Positions 46,636-55,617 are shown, counted from the first letter of the stretch. The stretch: DNA of 64,000 nt from Bradyrhizobium diversitatis (GCF_016031635.1 NZ_JACEGD010000004.1:124001-188000), one strand, 5' to 3'. The notes: a model not told the origin generated them from the letters alone. Numbers and translations: made by a program.

Positions 46636-47784
46636 CTACTCCGCGAGCTGTGAGGTGGCATCGTGGACACGCAGCACGGGCGACGCACGCGGCGTCTTGC
46701 GCGCGACCACGCGATCGATCAGGTCGTGAGCAAGCCCTGCAATGCCGCGCGGCAGATAGAGCACGACCAGCACGAAGATCAGTCCGATGATGGCTTTCCA
46801 GGCCTCTGCAAACCCCTCGGTCTCGCTGACGGTTGCCGAAATCATGTTGATCGCAATTGCGCCGATGCAGGCGCCGAGGATCGAGGCGCGGCCGCCGACC
46901 GCTGCCCACACCACCATGGTGATCGAAAAGCTCAGATCCATGAAGGTCGGTGATGCGAATTCCGAAACGATGACATAGAGCATGCCGGCGAAGCCCGCGA
47001 TGGCCGCCGAGACCGCGAAGAAAAAGGTCTGGTAGGCCGGCACGTCAAAGCCGAGATAGCGGGCGCGGTTCTCGTCGTTGCGAACCGCCTGCAGGATCAC
47101 GCCGGCGCGGGTGTCGATCAGCAGCCGCGCTGCAAGCAGCACGACGCTCAGCGAACCCGCGATCAGGTAATAGGTCGGCACGATATAGGGATCAAATTCG
47201 AAATCGCCGATCTTGAACCAGCCCAGATCGGTCAGGCCGTTGAAGCCGTTCGTGACCGGCTGGGCATCGATCATCACCAGCCGGACCAGCAGCACCAGCG
47301 CCAGCATGATGATGGAAACGAACACGCCGGAGATTCGCTTGCGGAAGACGATGAGGCCGACCACCACCGCCATCAGGACCGGCAGGATCAGGCCCATGGC
47401 AAAGCCGAACCATTGGCTCTGAAATGGCAGCCACAGGAACGAGGCCTTGGTGATGCAGCAGAGCTCGGTCTTGGCCCCCGGCTCGGCGTTCCACAGCATG
47501 AAATCCGGCACCGGCCTGTCGGAGCCCTGCTGCAGGCTGGTGGCGCTGGCCAGCTTCAACGACATCGCCAGCATGTAGGCTCCAGCGCCGAAGAATAGTC
47601 CCTGGCCGAGATTTAGGATGCCCGCATAGCCCCAGGACAACGCGACTGCGATACCGAGCATGCCGAACACCAGATATTTGGCGATGCGATTCAGCCAGAA
47701 CGGGTCCATTACCAGCGGCACCAGCATGATCAGGATCACGAAGCCGGCGTAGATCGCCCAGTCGATGCGGCGCTGCGACGACAT
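46636..47784 (-). CDS. urtC: Urea/amide ABC transporter permease UrtC
   Basis: A 382-residue LivM-type permease with about ten transmembrane segments. GYAGILNLGQGLFFGAGAYM is the conserved branched-chain-type permease motif. RNDENRARYLGFDVPAYQTF is the cytoplasmic loop touching the ATPase, and RGIAGLAHDL ends the core. An insertion of about 40 residues after the first helices (DFMLWNAEPGAKTELCC) is typical of UrtC. Next to urtB with a one-base gap. Confidence 0.92.
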   Translation of the reverse strand: MSSQRRIDWAIYAGFVILIMLVPLVMDPFWLNRIAKYLVFGMLGIAVALSWGYAGILNLGQGLFFGAGAYMLAMSLKLASATSLQQGSDRPVPDFMLWNAEPGAKTELCCITKASFLWLPFQSQWFGFAMGLILPVLMAVVVGLIVFRKRISGVFVSIIMLALVLLVRLVMIDAQPVTNGFNGLTDLGWFKIGDFEFDPYIVPTYYLIAGSLSVVLLAARLLIDTRAGVILQAVRNDENRARYLGFDVPAYQTFFFAVSAAIAGFAGMLYVIVSEFASPTFMDLSFSITMVVWAAVGGRASILGACIGAIAINMISATVSETEGFAEAWKAIIGLIFVLVVLYLPRGIAGLAHDLIDRVVARKTPRASPVLRVHDATSQLAE

Positions 47785-47785
47785 C

Positions 47786-48679
47786 TCAGCGCCCCTTGAG
47801 GGCGAACAGGCCCTTCGGCTTGAGAATGATGATCGCGATCACCACACCGAACACGACCGCGCGTGCCAGGATATCGTTGGTCCCGGCGGCAACCACACCG
47901 TTGATCTCGCCGAGAATCCCGGCCGACAGCACCGATCCGAGCAGGCTGCCTACGCCGCCCATCACGACGACCATGAAGCCGTCGACAACCATTGGCGTGC
48001 CCATGTCCGGAAACACCGTCTTGAAGCCGGACATCATCACGCCGGCGACGCCGGCAAGGCCCGAGCCGAACGCGAAGGTCAGCGCGTTGACGCGGTCGAC
48101 ATCGATGCCGCAGGCCGCGGCCATCTTCGGATTGCGGATAATGGCGCGGACCTGGGTGCCTGCGACGGTTCGATAGAGCAGGAACCACGTGGCGAGCGTA
48201 AGAACCGCCGTGACGAGGATGATGAAGGTCCGGTAGCGATTGATGTCGGCGCCGGCGATGTGAAGGGTACCCTGCAATATCCCGGGTACATCGACATTCT
48301 GCAGGCCGGGGCCAAGTCCCTGGATGTGAATGCCGAAGAACGAGAGTCCGAACTCCAGCCGCACGGCTTGCTGGATCAGGATCGCGACGCCCCAGGTCGC
48401 CAGCAGGGTGTCGAGCAGCCGCCCGTACAGTTTGCGTACCACGATGCGCTCGATGAAAAGCCCGAGCAGCGCCGTCACGATGAAAGCGAGCGGGATTGCG
48501 ACGAAGATGTTCGTCCCGAGCCAAAGACCCGACAGCACCGTCACATAGGCGCCGACCATGACCATCTCGCCATGCGCCATGTTGATGACGCCCATGGCGC
48601 CATAAGTGATCGCAAGGCCGAGGGCGACCAGGAGAAGGATCGAACCCAGGCTGAGACCGATGAACAGAACTTCGAGCAT
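47786..48679 (-). CDS. urtB: Urea/amide ABC transporter permease UrtB
   Basis: A 297-residue LivH-type permease. The helix-rich start LFIGLSLGSILLLVALGLAI is followed by YGAMGVINMAHGEMVMVGAY, the family signature, and the cytoplasmic loop VRAIIRNPKMAAACGIDVDR. The chosen ATG gives the compact bacterial form (some UrtB proteins carry a long periplasmic N-terminal part); a frame open much further upstream runs antisense to nothing recognisable. 62 bases after urtA. Confidence 0.92.
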   Translation of the reverse strand: MLEVLFIGLSLGSILLLVALGLAITYGAMGVINMAHGEMVMVGAYVTVLSGLWLGTNIFVAIPLAFIVTALLGLFIERIVVRKLYGRLLDTLLATWGVAILIQQAVRLEFGLSFFGIHIQGLGPGLQNVDVPGILQGTLHIAGADINRYRTFIILVTAVLTLATWFLLYRTVAGTQVRAIIRNPKMAAACGIDVDRVNALTFAFGSGLAGVAGVMMSGFKTVFPDMGTPMVVDGFMVVVMGGVGSLLGSVLSAGILGEINGVVAAGTNDILARAVVFGVVIAIIILKPKGLFALKGR

Positions 48680-48741
48680 GGCAACACACCTCATCGTCCA
48701 TCGCGCGGGACGGCCGCGCGATGGACGGGGTTTCCTTGACG

Positions 48742-49998
48742 TCAGGTTTTCAGCTTGCTTGCGTCGAGCCCCTTCGACGTGCAGAAGAGGTTCGTCGGCG
48801 TCTCGCCATAGGCGACATAAGGCAGCGGCATCACCGGCTCCTTGTAGGCGTCGATGATCTTGCCCTGACCGTCCGGTTGCCACTGCGCGATGCGCGGGGT
48901 CAGGTAGGTGTGCAGGTTCTCGGCTTCGATCTTGACGTGGCCGTTGGGCGCGTCGAACTCCTGACCCTTGACAGCCTCGCGGATCGCAATCGGCGTGACC
49001 TCGGCGGCCTTCTCGACCGCCTGCTTCCATAGGAAAACCTGGAAATAGGATGATTCCAGCGCGTGGTGCGTCACCGCCTTCGGATCCTTCACGAAGGCCC
49101 GATAGCGCTCGATGAAGGCCTTGTTGCGGTCGGTATCGATGGCCTGGAAATAGGGAAACGAGGTGTAAGAGCCGACCGCGTAATCGGCACCCATCGCCGC
49201 GATCTCGATCTCGGAGGTCACGGTCGCGCAGATCGGAAGCTTGTCGTGGGTGAGGCCCTGGTTCTTGTACTCGCGGTAGAATGCGATCACGGAATCGCCG
49301 ACCACGTTGGACAGAACGACGTCGCAGCCGGAGTTCTTGATCTTGTTGACCATCGAACCCCATTCGGAATGGCCAAGCTCAAGATATTCATCGGCGACCC
49401 ATTCGCCGCCGTTCTTCTCGATCAGAATCTTGGAGACCTTGGCCATCTCGCGGGGATAGATGTAGTTCGATCCGACGATGAAGAACTTCTTCTTGCCCAG
49501 CGTCTTGATGATCCAGGGAATGAAGTTCGAGAGCTGCTGGTTCGGAACAGCGCCGGTATAGACGACGTTCTTAGAACACTCGAAGCCTTCGTAGTAGGTC
49601 GGATAGAAATAGAGGTTGTTGCGCTTCTCGAACACCGGCAGCACGGCCTTGCGGCTGGCCGAAGTATAGGAGCCGAAAACGGTCGGCACGCGATCCTGGA
49701 TAACGAGTTTCGACGCCTTCTCGTTGTAGGTCTTCGGATCCGACGCGCCATCTTCGGCGATCGCCGCGATCTTCATGCCCTTGACGCCGCCGGCAGCGTT
49801 GATCTCGCTGATCGCCATCATCGTGGCGTCGTGCAGCGATTTCTCCACGATCGACAACCCGCCGGTCAGCGAGAACAGCACGCCGACCTTGATCTCGCCC
49901 GCTGCATGAGCGCCCGTCGAAAACACCCAGGGGGATGTGATCAACGCGCCGCCCGCCAAAGCGCCGCCCTTCAGAAATTTACGTCTATCAACTGCCAT
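48742..49998 (-). CDS. urtA: Periplasmic urea/short-chain-amide binding protein
   Basis: A 418-residue receptor-family (periplasmic-binding type 1) protein. The twin-arginine signal DRRKFLKGGALAGGALI suggests Tat export. The mature part starts GEIKVGVLFSLTGGLSIVEK, and FYPTYYEGFECSKNVVYTGA is shared by UrtA, FmdD and AmiC proteins. GGGGAGTGTGCA precedes this ATG. With amiE and an amide sensor in the same cluster, the ligand may be amides as well as urea, as for FmdD-type transporters. First gene after the terminator-containing leader. Confidence 0.9.
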   Translation of the reverse strand: MAVDRRKFLKGGALAGGALITSPWVFSTGAHAAGEIKVGVLFSLTGGLSIVEKSLHDATMMAISEINAAGGVKGMKIAAIAEDGASDPKTYNEKASKLVIQDRVPTVFGSYTSASRKAVLPVFEKRNNLYFYPTYYEGFECSKNVVYTGAVPNQQLSNFIPWIIKTLGKKKFFIVGSNYIYPREMAKVSKILIEKNGGEWVADEYLELGHSEWGSMVNKIKNSGCDVVLSNVVGDSVIAFYREYKNQGLTHDKLPICATVTSEIEIAAMGADYAVGSYTSFPYFQAIDTDRNKAFIERYRAFVKDPKAVTHHALESSYFQVFLWKQAVEKAAEVTPIAIREAVKGQEFDAPNGHVKIEAENLHTYLTPRIAQWQPDGQGKIIDAYKEPVMPLPYVAYGETPTNLFCTSKGLDASKLKT

Positions 49999-50132
49999 TG
50001 CACACTCCCCGTTAGCTCCAGACACAGATCTCCGATCGCACCGAAGTACGCTGCTTCCGTCAGACAATCGCCAAGACTCAAGCGGGCGTCGTCAACACGA
50101 AGGTGGCGACAACACCACGCGCCCCAAGAAAC

Positions 50133-50171
50133 AAAAAAAAGCCCGACGGACCCTCGCGGGTCCTTCGGGCT
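50133..50171 (-). terminator. Intrinsic terminator in the leader between amiR and urtA
   Basis: On the minus strand a stem AGCCCGA/TCGGGCT plus GGACCC/GGGTCC (one A-G mismatch between them, loop GCGA) is followed directly by eight T. It stands 72 bases after the amiR stop and 134 bases before the urtA start, so transcription of the importer, amidase and probably urease must read through it. This is the expected target of the ANTAR antiterminator encoded just upstream. Confidence 0.88.
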
Positions 50172-50182
50172 GCTCAGCCAGA

Positions 50183-50210
50183 GCCGAACCAGCATCATCG
50201 ATGGTTCGGC
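50183..50210 (-). promoter_or_regulatory. Leader hairpin, candidate AmiR (ANTAR) recognition element
   Basis: A perfect 9-bp stem GCCGAACCA/TGGTTCGGC closes a ten-base loop in the leader RNA, 11 bases upstream of the terminator stem. ANTAR proteins bind paired small hairpins, the second overlapping the terminator. A weaker competing stem GGCT/AGCC at 50168-50185 overlaps the terminator's 5' arm. The loop does not fit the published hexaloop pattern cleanly, so the role is inferred from position. Confidence 0.5.
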
Positions 50211-50248
50211 AAAGTCGCGAAAGATTTTCTCTTGACGACGGTCGAAAG

Positions 50249-50857
50249 CTAATCACCTTTGGCGCGATATTGCAACAGCTCGTTTGCGTGAATGATCGCG
50301 GAGGCCATGTCGTCCATCGACAAGCGCTTCGACATGGCTTGTCGCCGGATGCTTTCATAGGCATCAGCCTCGCTCAATCCCTGGCCATCCATCAGGATTG
50401 CTTTGGCTTTCTGGATACGTTGAATGCCTGCGAGCTTGCGTTCGAGCTTGCGTACACGCTTGTCAGCTTCGCGACGCTCCAACCACAGGCTGCGCGCAAT
50501 GGTGATGTTGGTCAACAAGCCGAACGGCCGGATCGGACGCTCGATGACTGCGACGGCGCCGAACTCGAGCACAAGTTGCAGCGTCGACGGATCCTCGTAG
50601 GACACGACGGCGATCAGGGTCGGCCGGCGATTGACATCGGATTTCAACAGGCGCTGCATCTCGGTCCGCATGTCGTGCTCGATCGCGAGCAGCACGATGT
50701 CGGCCCCTTCCTGCCAGCATTCCGGCACCGGCCATTGCATCTCCACCATGCAGCCGATGCGACGCAGATGCTCGACCAGCTTGGTCCGCTCCGAATCCGG
50801 GGGATGCACGACATGAACCCGCAGACCACGCAGATCGCGAAGAATTTGAATGGCCAC
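50249..50857 (-). CDS. amiR: AmiR/NasT-type transcription antiterminator with ANTAR domain
   Basis: A 202-residue regulator: an N-terminal pseudo-receiver domain (about 10-125; the phosphorylation Asp pocket is not conserved) and a coiled coil (READKRVRKLERKLAGIQRI) leading into the C-terminal ANTAR RNA-binding domain (AKAILMDGQGLSEADAYESI, then RRQAMSKRLSMDDMASAII). In Pseudomonas, AmiR is held inactive by AmiC and released by amides to prevent early termination of the amidase mRNA. The start is GTG, 35 bases after amiC. The downstream terminator fits that mechanism exactly. Confidence 0.92.
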   Translation of the reverse strand: MAIQILRDLRGLRVHVVHPPDSERTKLVEHLRRIGCMVEMQWPVPECWQEGADIVLLAIEHDMRTEMQRLLKSDVNRRPTLIAVVSYEDPSTLQLVLEFGAVAVIERPIRPFGLLTNITIARSLWLERREADKRVRKLERKLAGIQRIQKAKAILMDGQGLSEADAYESIRRQAMSKRLSMDDMASAIIHANELLQYRAKGD

Positions 50858-50892
50858 GCCCGGTTCTCCGTCCCACTAGGCAACCACGGGGA

Positions 50893-52059
50893 TCATGGAC
50901 GAATGAGTTGCTGGTCATCGACGGACCAATCGTCGAGGCTCTGCACGACACAATAGGGATCCGGTTTCACGCGCACACCTGGATTCCACACGATCTGGAA
51001 TCGGCCGTTTCGATCAAGCCGCGCGATCCGCGGCCAAAGATAGGTGTGGTTGTTTTCGGGATCGACACGCACCCTTCCCTGCGGCGCATCGAACTCGAAA
51101 TCCCTGAGATTGCCAAGCACCTGTTCCGGATCGTCGGAGCCGCACTTTCCGACTGCACGCATCGCCAGATGCACCTGGAAGTAGGATGCTTCGGCGCCGG
51201 CCGTCACGGGCGCATCGTCTCCGTATTTTTGCTTGAAGCTCGAGACGAAACGCCGCGCAGCCGCCGAGGACAGGGTCTCGAAGAACGGTGCCGCGGTGAT
51301 GTGTCCCTCGGCAGCCTCCGCGCCCATTTCGGCAACCTCCGCCTCGTTGGTGGCGAGACTTGCTATCGGCATGCGTGCGGGGTCGAAACCTGCCGCCCGA
51401 TAGGCACGGTAGAACGCCGCAGTGCCGGCTCCAACCACGGTGGAGAAGATCACCTCCGGCGAGGTCTTCTTGATCCGCGCGATGACCTTGTCGAAATCCC
51501 CCTGGCTGGCTTGCAGCGGCACATAGATCTCGTCGAGCACCTTGCCTTTGCTCTGCACGACGAAGTCCGCCATCAACCGGTTCGATTCATAGGGATAGAC
51601 GTAATTGGAACCGACGAGCAGAAAGCGGTTGCCGTAAGTGGAAAGCAGGAAACGCGCAAGCTGGATCGAGTTCTGGTTGGGCGCCGCGCCGGTGTAGATA
51701 CAATTGCGCGAATACTCGAACCCCTCGTATTGCGTCGGATAGAACAGCAGGCCGCGGTGGCCTTCGACGACGGGAAGCACAGCCTTGCGCGTGCTGGACA
51801 TGTAGCAGCCGAACAGGATCCTGATGCGATCGAACTGGAACAGCCGCTCGGCAAAGGCGCGGAATTTCTTCGGATCGGAAGCGGGATCGTAGATCACGGG
51901 TTCGACCGGTCGGCCGAGGACTCCGCCATTGGCATTGATCTCCTCGATCGCGAGCAAGGTCGCATTCAGCTGCGTGCGCTCGATGGCCGACGTCACGCCC
52001 GTCTGCGAGAACAGCACGCCAACCCGCCAACTGTCCGAATTGTCTTTGGCTGACACCAT
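50893..52059 (-). CDS. amiC: Amide-sensing negative regulator AmiC-like
   Basis: A 388-residue cytoplasmic binding-protein-fold sensor, homologous to the UrtA/FmdD ligand-binding proteins but without a signal peptide. WRVGVLFSQTGVTSAIERTQ, FYPTQYEGFEYSRNCIYTGA and SNYVYPYESNRLM are the shared segments. Length matches Pseudomonas AmiC (about 385). An in-frame TTG ten codons upstream could also start it. It should sequester AmiR until an amide (or urea) binds. Confidence 0.88.
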   Translation of the reverse strand: MVSAKDNSDSWRVGVLFSQTGVTSAIERTQLNATLLAIEEINANGGVLGRPVEPVIYDPASDPKKFRAFAERLFQFDRIRILFGCYMSSTRKAVLPVVEGHRGLLFYPTQYEGFEYSRNCIYTGAAPNQNSIQLARFLLSTYGNRFLLVGSNYVYPYESNRLMADFVVQSKGKVLDEIYVPLQASQGDFDKVIARIKKTSPEVIFSTVVGAGTAAFYRAYRAAGFDPARMPIASLATNEAEVAEMGAEAAEGHITAAPFFETLSSAAARRFVSSFKQKYGDDAPVTAGAEASYFQVHLAMRAVGKCGSDDPEQVLGNLRDFEFDAPQGRVRVDPENNHTYLWPRIARLDRNGRFQIVWNPGVRVKPDPYCVVQSLDDWSVDDQQLIRP

Positions 52060-52130
52060 CAAATCACGATCGTTGGCTGCATCCGTCAACGCCGCCCCTC
52101 TTCTCGCGGTGCCGTATCACGCCTTTGCGG

Positions 52131-52161
52131 CATCCCCAGTCTATGATGAATAATGGGGATG
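52131..52161. promoter_or_regulatory. Inverted repeat upstream of amiC
   Basis: CATCCCCA and TGGGGATG form a perfect 8-bp inverted repeat around a 15-base AT-rich spacer, in the 163 bases between the gmaS stop and the amiC start. On the minus strand a TTGACG (52163-52168) lies just outside it with CATAGA about 17 bases on, so the repeat would overlap an amiC promoter. Operator function is inference. Confidence 0.4.
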
Positions 52162-52222
52162 ACGTCAACGGCCGCATCAAACGCCCGGAACGGCCCTGGG
52201 CACGACGCATTTCGTTCGGATA

Positions 52223-53521
52223 TCAACAGTCCAAGGTATTGTCTCGTTCCCATTGGGTCAGATGGCGTGCGTAGTCGTTCCACTCCTCATGCTTCAGCTT
52301 GAGATAGGCGGGCACGAACTCCCCGAGATGATCCCGCAGCACGCTTGAATGTTCGAGCGCTCGCAAGGCATCGAGCAGATTCATCGGGAGCCGCTTGGCC
52401 GAGGTCACGGTATGCCCTTCGGTATACATGTTGATGTCGAGCCGCTTTCCGGGATCTCGCTTGTTGCTGAGGCCGTCGAGTCCGGCAGATAGAACCGCTG
52501 CCTGCAGCAGGTAGGGATTGGCAGCTCCGTCGGCGAGCCGCAGCTCGAAACGGCCGGCCTCGGGAATTCGGATCAAGTGGGTTCGGTTATTTCCGGTGTA
52601 GGTAACCGAATTCGGCGCCCAGGTCGCGCCCGAGATCGTTCGCGGCGCGTTGATGCGCTTGTAAGAATTGACCGAAGGATTGAGGATAGCGGCCAGAGCG
52701 TCGGCCGAATTGATCACGCCGCCAAGGAAATGATAGCCGAGCTCGGAGACGCCGAGTTCGCCGCCTTCGTCCTCGAACAGGTTTCGTTCACCTTTCCACA
52801 GCGACACGTGCACATGACAACCGCTGCCGGTCAGCGAGATGAACGGTTTCGGCATGAAGGTCGCGCGGAGGCCATGCTTCTCGGCGATGGAGCGCGCCAT
52901 GTATTTGAAGAAGGCATGCCGGTCGGCCGTGACCAGCGCCTCGTCGAATTGCCAGTTCATCTCAAACTGGCCGTTGGCATCCTCGTGATCGTTCTGATAG
53001 GGCTGCCAGCCGAGCTCCAGCATGGCGTCGCAGAGCTCACTGATGACATCGTAGCGCCGCATCAGCGCCTGCTGATCATAGCAAGGCTTTGTCTGCCGGT
53101 CGGCAGTGTCGCAGACTTCGCGGCCATCCTCGGTCAGCAGGAAGAACTCGCACTCCACGCCGGTCTTCATCGTCAGGCCGGCGCCCGCAGCCTCCGCGAT
53201 CTTGCGCTTGAGCACGTTGCGCGGCGCGTGCGCAACCGGTTTGCCGTTCATCCAGGGATCGGCGGCCAACCAGCCGACCTCGCGCCGCCAAGGCAACTGG
53301 ATGAGCGTATCGGGATCCGGCACGGCAAACAGATCCGGATCAGCAGGCGTCATATCGAGCCAGGTGGCAAAGCCGGCAAATCCCGCGCCGTTCTTGGCCA
53401 TGCCGTCGATCGCCGCAGCCGGCACCAACTTGGCCCGCTGTACGCCGAACAGATCGGCATAGGAGATCAAGAAGTATTTGATCCCCTTCTCGCGCGCTGT
53501 ATCCGAAAGCTTCGTTGACAT
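52223..53521 (-). CDS. gmaS: Gamma-glutamylmethylamide synthetase (glutamine synthetase type III/GlnT family)
   Basis: A 432-residue glutamine-synthetase-fold enzyme. Metal/glutamate-site motifs are VECEFFLLTEDG, FEMNWQFDEAL, the ATP/ammonia-site GSGCHVHVSLW, and RLPEAGRFELRLADG-like sequence (IPEAGRFELRLADGAANPYL). It lacks the adenylylation-loop Tyr segment of GlnA. The family includes rhizobial GlnT and GmaS, which ligates methylamine to glutamate with ATP. Its position beside mgsABC and mgdABCD makes GmaS the better call than a second ammonia-assimilating synthetase. GGAG precedes the ATG; a TTG four codons upstream was rejected. Confidence 0.88.
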   Translation of the reverse strand: MSTKLSDTAREKGIKYFLISYADLFGVQRAKLVPAAAIDGMAKNGAGFAGFATWLDMTPADPDLFAVPDPDTLIQLPWRREVGWLAADPWMNGKPVAHAPRNVLKRKIAEAAGAGLTMKTGVECEFFLLTEDGREVCDTADRQTKPCYDQQALMRRYDVISELCDAMLELGWQPYQNDHEDANGQFEMNWQFDEALVTADRHAFFKYMARSIAEKHGLRATFMPKPFISLTGSGCHVHVSLWKGERNLFEDEGGELGVSELGYHFLGGVINSADALAAILNPSVNSYKRINAPRTISGATWAPNSVTYTGNNRTHLIRIPEAGRFELRLADGAANPYLLQAAVLSAGLDGLSNKRDPGKRLDINMYTEGHTVTSAKRLPMNLLDALRALEHSSVLRDHLGEFVPAYLKLKHEEWNDYARHLTQWERDNTLDC

Positions 53522-53554
53522 CGTTGTCTCCAAGCTACTCGCCGTTGAGCAGGT

Positions 53555-54904
53555 TCACGCCAAATCCGCCTTCGGATCGTCATGACCCGGTATCCACGAA
53601 GTTCCGGCCAAGGGGACGCGCGCCATCGCCGCGGCTTCGAGCGTCAGCGCTACGAGGTCCTCGGGCTCAAGATTATGGACGTGGCTCTTGCCACACGCAC
53701 GAGCTATGGTTTGGGTCTCGAGTGTCAGCACCGAGAGATAGTTTGCAAGGCGCCGGCCGGCTTTGACCGGGTCGAGCCGTGCGGCAAGCTCCGGGTCCTG
53801 CGTCGTGATCCCGGCGGGATCGCGTCCGTCCTGCCAGTCGTCATAGGCCCCTGCGGTGCTGCCCAATTTCCGATACTCCTCTTCGAGACCGGGATCGTTG
53901 TCGCCGATCGCGATGAGCGCGGCGGTGCCGATCGAAACAGCATCCGCTCCCAGCGCGAGCGCCTTGGCCACATCCGCGCCGTTGCGGATGCCGCCCGATA
54001 CGATCAGTTGGACCTTGCGATGCATGCCGAGATCTTGCAAAGCCTGTGCCGCGGGCCGGATCGCAGCGAGGATCGGCAGCCCGACATGCTCGATGAACAC
54101 ATCCTGCGTCGCAGCGGTGCCGCCTTGCATGCCGTCGAGAACAACGACGTCGGCACCGGACTTCACCGCGAGCGCCGTATCGTAGTAGGGCCTGCTGGCA
54201 CCGACCTTGACGTAGATCGGCTTTTCCCAGTCGGTGATCTCGCGCAATTCCTCGATCTTGATTTCGAGATCATCCGGCCCGGTCCAATCCGGATGCCGGC
54301 AGGCCGAGCGCTGATCGATGCCTTCCGGCAGCGTCCGCATCCTGGCGATGCGCGGCGAGATCTTCTGGCCCAGCAGCATGCCGCCACCACCGGGCTTGGC
54401 GCCCTGCCCGATCACGATCTCAATCGCATCCGCGCGCCGGAGATCGTCCGGGTTCATGCCATAACGCGAAGGCAGATATTGATAGACCAGGATCGACGAG
54501 TGCCCGCGTTCCTCGTCAGTCATGCCGCCGTCACCGGTCGTGGTCGAGGTACCGACTGCGGATGCCCCGCGCCCCAAAGCCTCTTTCGCTGGCGCCGACA
54601 GCGCACCAAAGCTCATGCCGGCGATCGTGATCGGAATCTTCAACTCGATCGGCTTGCTGGCAAAGCGGCCGCCCAGCACGACATTGGTGCCGCAGCGCTC
54701 GCGATAACCCTCCAGCGGATATCTGGAGATCGACGCGCCGAGAAACAGCAGGTCATCGAAATGCGGCAGCTTGCGCTTGGCACCGCCGCCGCGGATGTCG
54801 TAGATGCCGGTCGCCGCCGCGCGCTGGATCTCGGCGATGGCCTGCGGATCGAAGGTCGCGGAGAATCGCGGCGGGGTGGCGGCCTTCGGACTCTGTGCAT
54901 TCAT
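53555..54904 (-). CDS. mgsC: N-methylglutamate synthase subunit C (FMN glutamate-synthase domain)
   Basis: A 449-residue protein equivalent to the FMN/Fe-S central part of glutamate synthase (GlxD-like in Sinorhizobium). Motifs: MSFGALSAPAKEALGRGASA, TTTGDGGMTDEE, GQGAKPGGGGMLLG, VKVGASRPYYDTALAVKSGA, VVLDGMQGGTAATQ and IVSGGIRNGADVAKALALGA. The C-terminal CGKSHVHNLEPEDL region is typical of this family. It would receive methylamine released from gamma-glutamylmethylamide and form N-methylglutamate. A longer frame upstream crosses mgsB and was rejected. 33 bases before gmaS. Confidence 0.9.
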   Translation of the reverse strand: MNAQSPKAATPPRFSATFDPQAIAEIQRAAATGIYDIRGGGAKRKLPHFDDLLFLGASISRYPLEGYRERCGTNVVLGGRFASKPIELKIPITIAGMSFGALSAPAKEALGRGASAVGTSTTTGDGGMTDEERGHSSILVYQYLPSRYGMNPDDLRRADAIEIVIGQGAKPGGGGMLLGQKISPRIARMRTLPEGIDQRSACRHPDWTGPDDLEIKIEELREITDWEKPIYVKVGASRPYYDTALAVKSGADVVVLDGMQGGTAATQDVFIEHVGLPILAAIRPAAQALQDLGMHRKVQLIVSGGIRNGADVAKALALGADAVSIGTAALIAIGDNDPGLEEEYRKLGSTAGAYDDWQDGRDPAGITTQDPELAARLDPVKAGRRLANYLSVLTLETQTIARACGKSHVHNLEPEDLVALTLEAAAMARVPLAGTSWIPGHDDPKADLA

Positions 54905-54921
54905 CGGGAAGCCGTCCTGCC

Positions 54922-55617
54922 TCAGTAAGCATCGACGTTGTCGATGTGGAAATGATAGAGCTTGCGGGCCGATCCATAGAGCCGGAAACCGTCTGGGCCG
55001 CCGTCCGAACCGGCCGACAGCCCTGCTCTCTCCAGCACCCCGAGAAGAATGACCTTGTCCTCGTCCGACAACGGCTTCTCGATGCAGTCTGCACCGAGGC
55101 TTGCCACCGATCCGCGCACGAAAAGCCGCGCCTCGTAGATGGAATCGCCGAGCGCCTCGCCGGCATCGCCGAACACGACGAGAGTGCCGGCCTGCGCCAT
55201 GAACGCACTCATCGGACCGATCGAGCCTTTCACGACGATATCGATGCCCTTCATCGAAATGCCGCAACGCGCCGACGCATTGCCCTCGATAACCAACAGC
55301 CCGCCAACGCCGGTCGCCCCCGCCGCCTGGCTGGCGTCGCCCTTCACCCGGACCTCGCCGGAAATCATGTTCTCGGCAACTCCGACGCCGGCATTTCCAT
55401 CGATGACGATCGTGGCATGCTTGTTCATGCCGGCGCAGTAATAGCCGACATGCCCCTTCACCTCGACGGTCACGGGGGCATCGAGACCGCAGGCGATGGC
55501 ATGCTTGCCGTGCGGATGCTCGATCACCCATCGCGTCTCGTTGGTCTCCGGCGTGAGCCGATGCAGCTCGCCATTGAGTTCACGGACGCTGCTTTCCTCG
55601 AGATCGACCGAGCGCAT
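54922..55617 (-). CDS. mgsB: N-methylglutamate synthase subunit B (GXGXG domain)
   Basis: A 231-residue right-handed beta-helix, the C-terminal domain of glutamate synthase as a separate protein (GlxC-like). Repeating glycine-rich strands are obvious: VEVKGHVGYYCAGMNKHATI, IDGNAGVGVAENMISGEVRV, GNASARCGISMKG and GDAGEALGDSIYEARLFVRG. It forms a structural subunit between the amidotransferase and FMN subunits. The start overlaps the mgsA stop by one base. It lies 17 bases before mgsC. Confidence 0.9.
   Translation of the reverse strand: MRSVDLEESSVRELNGELHRLTPETNETRWVIEHPHGKHAIACGLDAPVTVEVKGHVGYYCAGMNKHATIVIDGNAGVGVAENMISGEVRVKGDASQAAGATGVGGLLVIEGNASARCGISMKGIDIVVKGSIGPMSAFMAQAGTLVVFGDAGEALGDSIYEARLFVRGSVASLGADCIEKPLSDEDKVILLGVLERAGLSAGSDGGPDGFRLYGSARKLYHFHIDNVDAY

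Noticed and set aside
52223..53521. Ordinary ammonia-assimilating glutamine synthetase (glnA)
   Set aside because: Sequence belongs to the type III/GlnT group, lacks the GlnA adenylylation segment, and sits in the methylamine cluster.
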